Shown here in pieces: positions 13,835 through 17,224 of a stretch of 17,224 bases of DNA; positions within the stretch are counted from its first letter, which is position 1, and each line of letters opens with the position of its first letter. Both the position numbers and the translations under genes were made by a program. The stretch lies in the NCBI GenBank assembly GCA_965371225.1, contig CBDUXP010000079.1:1-17224 (forward strand), in the 5' to 3' direction. The DNA is from CBDUXP01 sp965371225 [NCBI: uncultured bacterium]. Its GTDB lineage: Bacteria > Abyssobacteria > SURF-5 > CBDUXP01. Below the pieces are notes generated by a model that ran no database searches, was not told the DNA's origin, and saw nothing but the letters and a program-made list of their open reading frames with translations.

Positions 13835-14109
13835 TAGTCGTCAGCTGATGACTTTGTCTCGGCAGGGGATGGCGCCTTTTCGTCCCCGTCCTTCCCGGAG
13901 AGCCCGTCGTCGTCAGCTGATGACTTTGACTCGGCAGGGGGTGGCACCTTTTCGTCCCCGTCCTTCCCGGAGAGCCCGTCGCGAAACTCCCGCATGGTCG
14001 ATCCGAGACCTTTGCCAAGCCCTTTGAGTTTGGCGGGCCCAAAGATCACCAGCACGATCGCCAGAACGATGAGGAGTTCCCAGGGTCCGGGTGCGCCTAG
14101 ACCTAGCAT
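13834..14109 (-). CDS. tatA: Sec-independent translocase subunit TatA
   Basis: Forms the channel-like assemblies that let folded proteins cross the inner membrane. It has 91 residues: membrane helix (about 10-23, WELLIVLAIVLVIF), FGP hinge, amphipathic helix KLKGLGKGLGSTMREFRDGL and a hydrophilic tail. The tail consists of a 24-residue unit (DGLSGKDGDEK...KSSADD) present twice, from a 72-bp tandem duplication, so the ancestral protein was about 67 residues. The ATG at 14109 has no clear ribosome binding site. First gene of the tat-tol operon, about 48 bases after a good promoter. Confidence 0.93.
   Translation of the reverse strand: MLGLGAPGPWELLIVLAIVLVIFGPAKLKGLGKGLGSTMREFRDGLSGKDGDEKVPPPAESKSSADDDGLSGKDGDEKAPSPAETKSSADD
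13837..13980. repeat. tatA: 72-bp tandem duplication inside tatA
   Basis: Two adjacent 72-base copies (13837-13908 and 13909-13980) differ at three positions. It is in frame and adds a second copy of the 24-residue acidic/Ser-rich tail. All three differences change the amino acid (Val/Ala, Pro/Ser and Ser/Thr). Confidence 0.97.
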
Positions 14110-14156
14110 ATGCGTGCGCGGAACAGGGGTTGTGGGGGCTGTCGCGCGCGAAAGCT

Positions 14157-14185
14157 AGTGTAGCACAGCCCTTTCGGGCCAACAA
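14157..14185 (-). promoter_or_regulatory. Probable promoter of the tat-tol operon
   Basis: TTGTTG (14185-14180), a 17-base spacer and TACACT (14162-14157) on the minus strand, immediately after the thiE stop and about 48 bases before tatA. No other promoter is visible between tatA and cpoB, where the genes overlap or nearly so. Confidence 0.6.
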
Positions 14186-14821
14186 TTACACGGAATACGC
14201 GAGTGCGCGGCACGCGGCCGCAATGTCCGGGGCCTGCCACGCCGCGCGGATGACACTGACGCCGTCCGCACCTGCAGCCCGCACGGCCGCGATGGTATCG
14301 GCGCTAATACCACCGATGGCCACGAGGGGGACGTCCGGTAGCGCGGTCCGGACGGCACGGATGCCGTCCACACCGATCGCGGGGTCGGGATCCGCCTTGG
14401 AGGCGGTGGGAAACACGGGGCCGATGGCGATATAGGCCGGCTGTGCCTGAGCTGCCACGAGGGCCTGCGCCGGCGAGTGGGTGGACACGCCGTACCACAA
14501 CCGGTCCCCGCCCGCGGCCCGCGCGGCGGCCACGGGTAAATCGGACTGTCCGAGATGCACGCCGTCGGCGTCCACGGCGAGCGCAAGGTCGACGAAATCG
14601 TTCACCACGAACGGGATCCCCCCGTCGCGAGTCACGCGGCGCAGTTGCAACGCCGTCTCGTACATAGTGTTACGACTCGCGGTCTTCTCGCGGTATTGCA
14701 CGAGCGTGGCACCACCTTCGATGGCCGCCCCCACGGCGTGGGCGGGATCGCGCGCGCCCATGCAGCCGCGGTCGGTAATGACGTACAGCCGTAACTGCTG
14801 TCGATCAAATGAGATAGCCAT
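14186..14821 (-). CDS. thiE: Thiamine phosphate synthase ThiE
   Basis: Joins the pyrimidine (HMP-PP) and thiazole phosphate halves to thiamine phosphate in the cytoplasm. It has 211 residues, the normal length. The ATG at 14821 has GGGTGA upstream; an ATG at 14845 adds eight residues without a ribosome binding site. TIM-barrel marks in order: LYVITDR (12-18), pyrophosphate-binding QYREK (42-46), VNDFVDLALAVDADGVHLGQ (73-92), YGVSTHS (110-116), IGPVFPTASKAD (123-134) and IGGI (169-172). Odd: the usual TxTK loop is TASK, a mild Ser-for-Thr change. There is no TPP riboswitch upstream in the 80 bases before the gene. thiO lies 9 kb away on the same strand. Confidence 0.94.
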   Translation of the reverse strand: MAISFDRQQLRLYVITDRGCMGARDPAHAVGAAIEGGATLVQYREKTASRNTMYETALQLRRVTRDGGIPFVVNDFVDLALAVDADGVHLGQSDLPVAAARAAGGDRLWYGVSTHSPAQALVAAQAQPAYIAIGPVFPTASKADPDPAIGVDGIRAVRTALPDVPLVAIGGISADTIAAVRAAGADGVSVIRAAWQAPDIAAACRALAYSV

Positions 14822-14847
14822 GTCACCCGCGTTAGCATAAACCACGA

Positions 14848-14872
14848 ACGCGCGACCGTGCGGGCCGCGCGT
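14848..14872 (-). terminator. Hairpin between the HU gene and thiE
   Basis: A 10-bp stem with one G-U pair (14863-14872 with 14848-14857) and a 5-base loop, followed on the minus strand by TTCGTGGTTTATG. It may end the HU transcript. It lies directly before thiE, so it could also shape thiE mRNA. Confidence 0.45.
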
Positions 14873-14901
14873 GCGAAGTTAAGCTGTATTCAGCGTTGAA
14901 G

Positions 14902-15279
14902 TTACAACGACGAGGGTTCGGGCGCCCCGCCGGCGGTGGCCGGTTGCACTAACCCGATGGGCGTAGGCGGACCGGGATGCGGTGGCTTGGGCTGCGGCAC
15001 AATCCCCTTCTCCACCATTTCTTTGATCTCTTTGCCCGGCTTGAAGGTCGCGACCCGCTTCTCGGGAATCGGAACCTCCTCGCCAGTCCGCGGATTTCGG
15101 CCGATGCGTGCGTCCCGCGTCTTGACCTCGAACACTCCGAAGTTCCGAATTTCCAACCGCTTACCTTGGGCGAGCGCTTCCGTGATGGTATCGAGGGTGC
15201 ACTGAATGACCTGGGCCACATCGTTTTGCGTGAAGCCGAGTTTCTTCGCAACCTCAATGACCAGTTCACGTTTTGTCAT
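14902..15279 (-). CDS. HU/IHF-family DNA-binding protein with proline-rich tail
   Basis: A small nucleoid protein that bends DNA as a dimer. It has 125 residues against a usual 90-100. The ATG at 15279 has AGGAGG upstream and gives MTKRELVIEVAKKLG. The two N-terminal helices (about 3-39) are followed by the family signature RNFGVFEVKTRDARIGRNPRTG (45-66), with the intercalating Pro of the beta-arm in RNPRTG, and by VATFKPGKEIKEMVE. The signature matches IHF and HU about equally, so I give no symbol. Residues 95-125 form a Pro/Gly-rich tail (PQPKPPHPGPPTP and so on) absent from standard HU and IHF. A candidate promoter lies about 130 bases upstream. Confidence 0.93.
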   Translation of the reverse strand: MTKRELVIEVAKKLGFTQNDVAQVIQCTLDTITEALAQGKRLEIRNFGVFEVKTRDARIGRNPRTGEEVPIPEKRVATFKPGKEIKEMVEKGIVPQPKPPHPGPPTPIGLVQPATAGGAPEPSSL

Positions 15280-15411
15280 GCCTCGCGTCCCTCCTCGACG
15301 CGACGCCGGCGCCGCACGAACCCACAGGCGCTTCCATCTGTCCACATGCGCAATCTCGCTCGCCCCTGAAATGCCACTCGCATGTCCCGCAGCAGATCCT
15401 CAGGTGAACCA

Positions 15412-15441
15412 ACCTTAGCATTCACCTTCTCGCTAAGTCAA
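15412..15441 (-). promoter_or_regulatory. Candidate promoter of the HU gene
   Basis: TTGACT (15441-15436), an 18-base spacer and TAAGGT (15417-15412) on the minus strand, with a predicted 5' leader of about 125 bases. It sits in the only relatively AT-rich part of the 259-base gap 15280-15538, in which I see no gene. Confidence 0.5.
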
Positions 15442-15538
15442 ATGCCACTACCACTTTAGCGATGCTGGCCCTGGGTGGGGGCCGCGGGAAGGGGTCAGGC
15501 GGGCAGCGGCGCTACCACCGCATGAAACGCTGATTCTA

Positions 15539-16129
15539 CTATAGAGGGGCGGCTCGTGCCGGCGTTCCGCAGGCGAGAAAATTGCGCAGGAGTGACTTGC
15601 CGGCCGCCGTCAGGATGCTCTCGGGATGAAACTGTACCCCATATATGGGATAGGTGGTGTGGTCAAACCCCATAATCTCGCCATCATCGGTCCAGGCTGT
15701 GACAGTGAGACAATCCGGAAGCGTCTCCCGCTCCACGGACAGGGAGTGGTACCGCGTGGCCTCGAACGGGTTCGGCAGCCCCGCAAAGAGGGGGGCCTCC
15801 GTATGGTGGATCATGGAGGTCTTCCCGTGCATCAGGGTTTTGGCGCTGATGACGCGGCCGCCGAAGGCCTGCCCGATGCACTGGTGGCCGAGGCACACCC
15901 CGAGCAGGGGCACGCGGGGACCGAACGTGCTGACGATCTCGGTGCTGAGGCCCGCCTCGTTCGGCGTGCAGGGGCCGGGCGAAATCACGATCCGATCGGG
16001 TTGCAGGGCGTCGATCTCCGCCAGCGTGATCCGGTCGTTCCGGTGCACCACCATGTCCTGGCGATCCTCACCGATGTACTGCACAAGGTTGTAGGTGAAC
16101 GAATCGTAATTGTCGATGATGAGAATCAC
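15539..16129 (-). CDS. trpG: Anthranilate synthase glutaminase subunit TrpG (or PabA)
   Basis: Releases ammonia from glutamine for TrpE, the first step from chorismate to tryptophan. It has 196 residues, normal length. The GTG at 16129 overlaps the trpE stop (GTGA), and starts directly at [18 protein letters not shown]. The class-I glutamine amidotransferase triad is intact: C79 in GVCLGHQ, H168 and E170 in [17 protein letters not shown] (50-60) forms the oxyanion region. The same subunit often also serves 4-aminobenzoate synthesis; position after trpE argues for tryptophan. No trpD or trpC follows; an HU gene does, after a 259-base gap. Confidence 0.95.
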   Translation of the reverse strand: MILIIDNYDSFTYNLVQYIGEDRQDMVVHRNDRITLAEIDALQPDRIVISPGPCTPNEAGLSTEIVSTFGPRVPLLGVCLGHQCIGQAFGGRVISAKTLMHGKTSMIHHTEAPLFAGLPNPFEATRYHSLSVERETLPDCLTVTAWTDDGEIMGFDHTTYPIYGVQFHPESILTAAGKSLLRNFLACGTPARAAPL

Positions 16130-17224
16130 AGCACCAACCCGTTTTCCGCCAGCTCGATCGCGCGGACCGTGGCCCGCGCCTTGGTCATGCACTCCTCGTG
16201 CTCGCGCAGCGGATCGCTGTCGGCCACGATACCGCCCCCCGCCTGCACGTACGCGATGCCGTCCTTCACCACCATCGTGCGGATGATGATGCAGGAGTCG
16301 AGATTACCCGAGAAGCCAAAGTAGCACACGCTGCCGCCGTACGTCCCGCGCCGCAGGGGCTCCAGCTCTTCGATGATCTCCATGGCGCGCACCTTGGGCG
16401 CGCCCGAAAGCGTCCCGGCCGGGAGCGAAGCCCGGACCACGTCGAACGCCGTCTGCCCCGCCGCCAGCGTCCCTTCCACGTTGCTCACGATGTGAATGAC
16501 ATGCGAGTACTGCTCGATCACCATCAGTTCCGTGACCCGCACGCTGGCCAGGTCGCTGACGCGGCCCACGTCGTTGCGGCCCAAGTCCACAAGCATGATG
16601 TGCTCCGCCCGCTCTTTGGGGTCCGCGAGCAGCTCTGCGGCGATCTGCTCCTCGGTCTTCCCCGCCTCCTGCCGCGGCCGCGTACCGGCAATGGGCCGCA
16701 GCGTGACGGTCCCCGCCTCTTCGCGCACCAGCATGTCGGGTGACGCCGCCACGAGCGCGAACGTGGGCGTGTCCAGGTACACCATGTACGGCGAGGGATT
16801 GACGGAGCGCAAGGCGCGGTACAGGGTAAAGCTCGACGCGGTCACCGGCGTGTGCAACCGTTGCGAGAGCACCACCTGAAACACGTCCCCCGCGCGAATG
16901 TACTCCTTGCCGCGGCACACCATCTCCTGGTACTGCTCCGGGGTCATGTTCGAGGTCATCTCCACGCGCACGGGCGCCTCCGGATGCTCCACCTCAGGCG
17001 GCGGCGCGGGCGCCCGCAGCTTGGCCGTGAGCGTCTCGATGTCCGCCAGCGCTTGGTCGTACGCCGCGTCCACATCGTCGGTCACGTGCGCGTGCGCAAC
17101 CACGAGAATCTTGTGGTTCACGTGGTCGAAGATCAGCAGGCGATCCGTCAGGAGGAAGTACGAATCCGGGAGCTGCATGTCGTCCGGATTCGTATCCGGC
17201 AGCGCCTCCACGAAGCGCACCATG
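16126..17224 (-). CDS. trpE: Anthranilate synthase component I TrpE (5' end outside window)
   Basis: Converts chorismate plus ammonia to anthranilate. 365 residues are visible to the stop; the reading frame continues past the window edge, and the missing N-terminus (about 120-130 residues by comparison with usual length near 490-500) includes the tryptophan feedback site. Chorismate-binding domain marks: [11 protein letters not shown] (112-122), [10 protein letters not shown] (142-151), RPIAGTRPR (176-184), [20 protein letters not shown] (204-223), HIVSNVEG (244-251), [20 protein letters not shown] (267-286), RRGTYGG and [10 protein letters not shown]. The linker 71-88 is Pro/Glu-rich. PabB is a close relative, but [15 protein letters not shown] and the overlap with trpG favour TrpE. 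Regulation upstream is out of view. Confidence 0.95.
   Translation of the reverse strand, partial: MVRFVEALPDTNPDDMQLPDSYFLLTDRLLIFDHVNHKILVVAHAHVTDDVDAAYDQALADIETLTAKLRAPAPPPEVEHPEAPVRVEMTSNMTPEQYQEMVCRGKEYIRAGDVFQVVLSQRLHTPVTASSFTLYRALRSVNPSPYMVYLDTPTFALVAASPDMLVREEAGTVTLRPIAGTRPRQEAGKTEEQIAAELLADPKERAEHIMLVDLGRNDVGRVSDLASVRVTELMVIEQYSHVIHIVSNVEGTLAAGQTAFDVVRASLPAGTLSGAPKVRAMEIIEELEPLRRGTYGGSVCYFGFSGNLDSCIIIRTMVVKDGIAYVQAGGGIVADSDPLREHEECMTKARATVRAIELAENGLVL

Overview
The window is high-GC bacterial chromosome, densely packed, with no sign of phage, transposon, CRISPR or plasmid functions. A Tol-Pal envelope system (tolA-like, tolB, pal, cpoB) and a TatABC exporter point to a diderm (Gram-negative type) bacterium. 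The codon use, HU/IHF-type protein and gene order fit one of the high-GC uncultured or deltaproteobacteria-like lineages (for example Binatota, Rokubacteria or Tectomicrobia). The sequence alone does not settle which, and I do not name a species.

Layout. (1) Positions 1-3257, plus strand: the 3' part of a pspA/IM30 gene, then a crotonase-fold (enoyl-CoA hydratase-like) gene and, one base later, the large catalytic subunit of a B12-dependent acyl-CoA mutase. (2) Positions 3294-8413, minus strand: a SAM hydrolase (DUF62 type), thiO-like glycine oxidase, two double-hotdog thioesterases and a 73-residue Trp-rich small protein form one probable operon. Upstream of it is a compact leader unit with a near-consensus promoter, a 30-codon ORF with a strong ribosome binding site, and a perfect 13-bp intrinsic terminator. 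Upstream of that is a third thioesterase paralogue. (3) Positions 8477-8912, minus strand: tRNA-Asp(GTC), tRNA-Val(TAC) and tRNA-Val(CAC), with sigma70-type promoters and a terminator hairpin. (4) Positions 8924-14185, minus strand: one tightly coupled operon tatA-tatC-tatB-tolA-tolB-pal-cpoB, most joints overlapping or abutting, with no tolQ or tolR. (5) Positions 14186-17224, minus strand: thiE, an HU/IHF-family gene with a proline-rich tail, and trpG-trpE (trpE cut by the window end).

How the genes work together. The crotonase and mutase probably act on branched or dicarboxylic acyl-CoA esters, possibly in a methylmalonyl-CoA type route. The thioesterase cluster also acts on acyl-CoA. ThiO and ThiE both serve thiamine synthesis but lie in different units. 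Tat substrates fold in the cytoplasm and cross the inner membrane, while Tol-Pal keeps the outer membrane attached and constricting at division, so the joint operon groups two envelope functions.

The intergenic stretch 15280-15538 (259 bases) holds a candidate promoter for the HU gene and nothing else I can support. The stretch 7258-7567 (310 bases) holds the leader unit. The most interesting points are the leader/attenuator-like unit at 7303-7518, the remodelled active site of the mutase, and the fresh 72-bp in-frame duplication in tatA.
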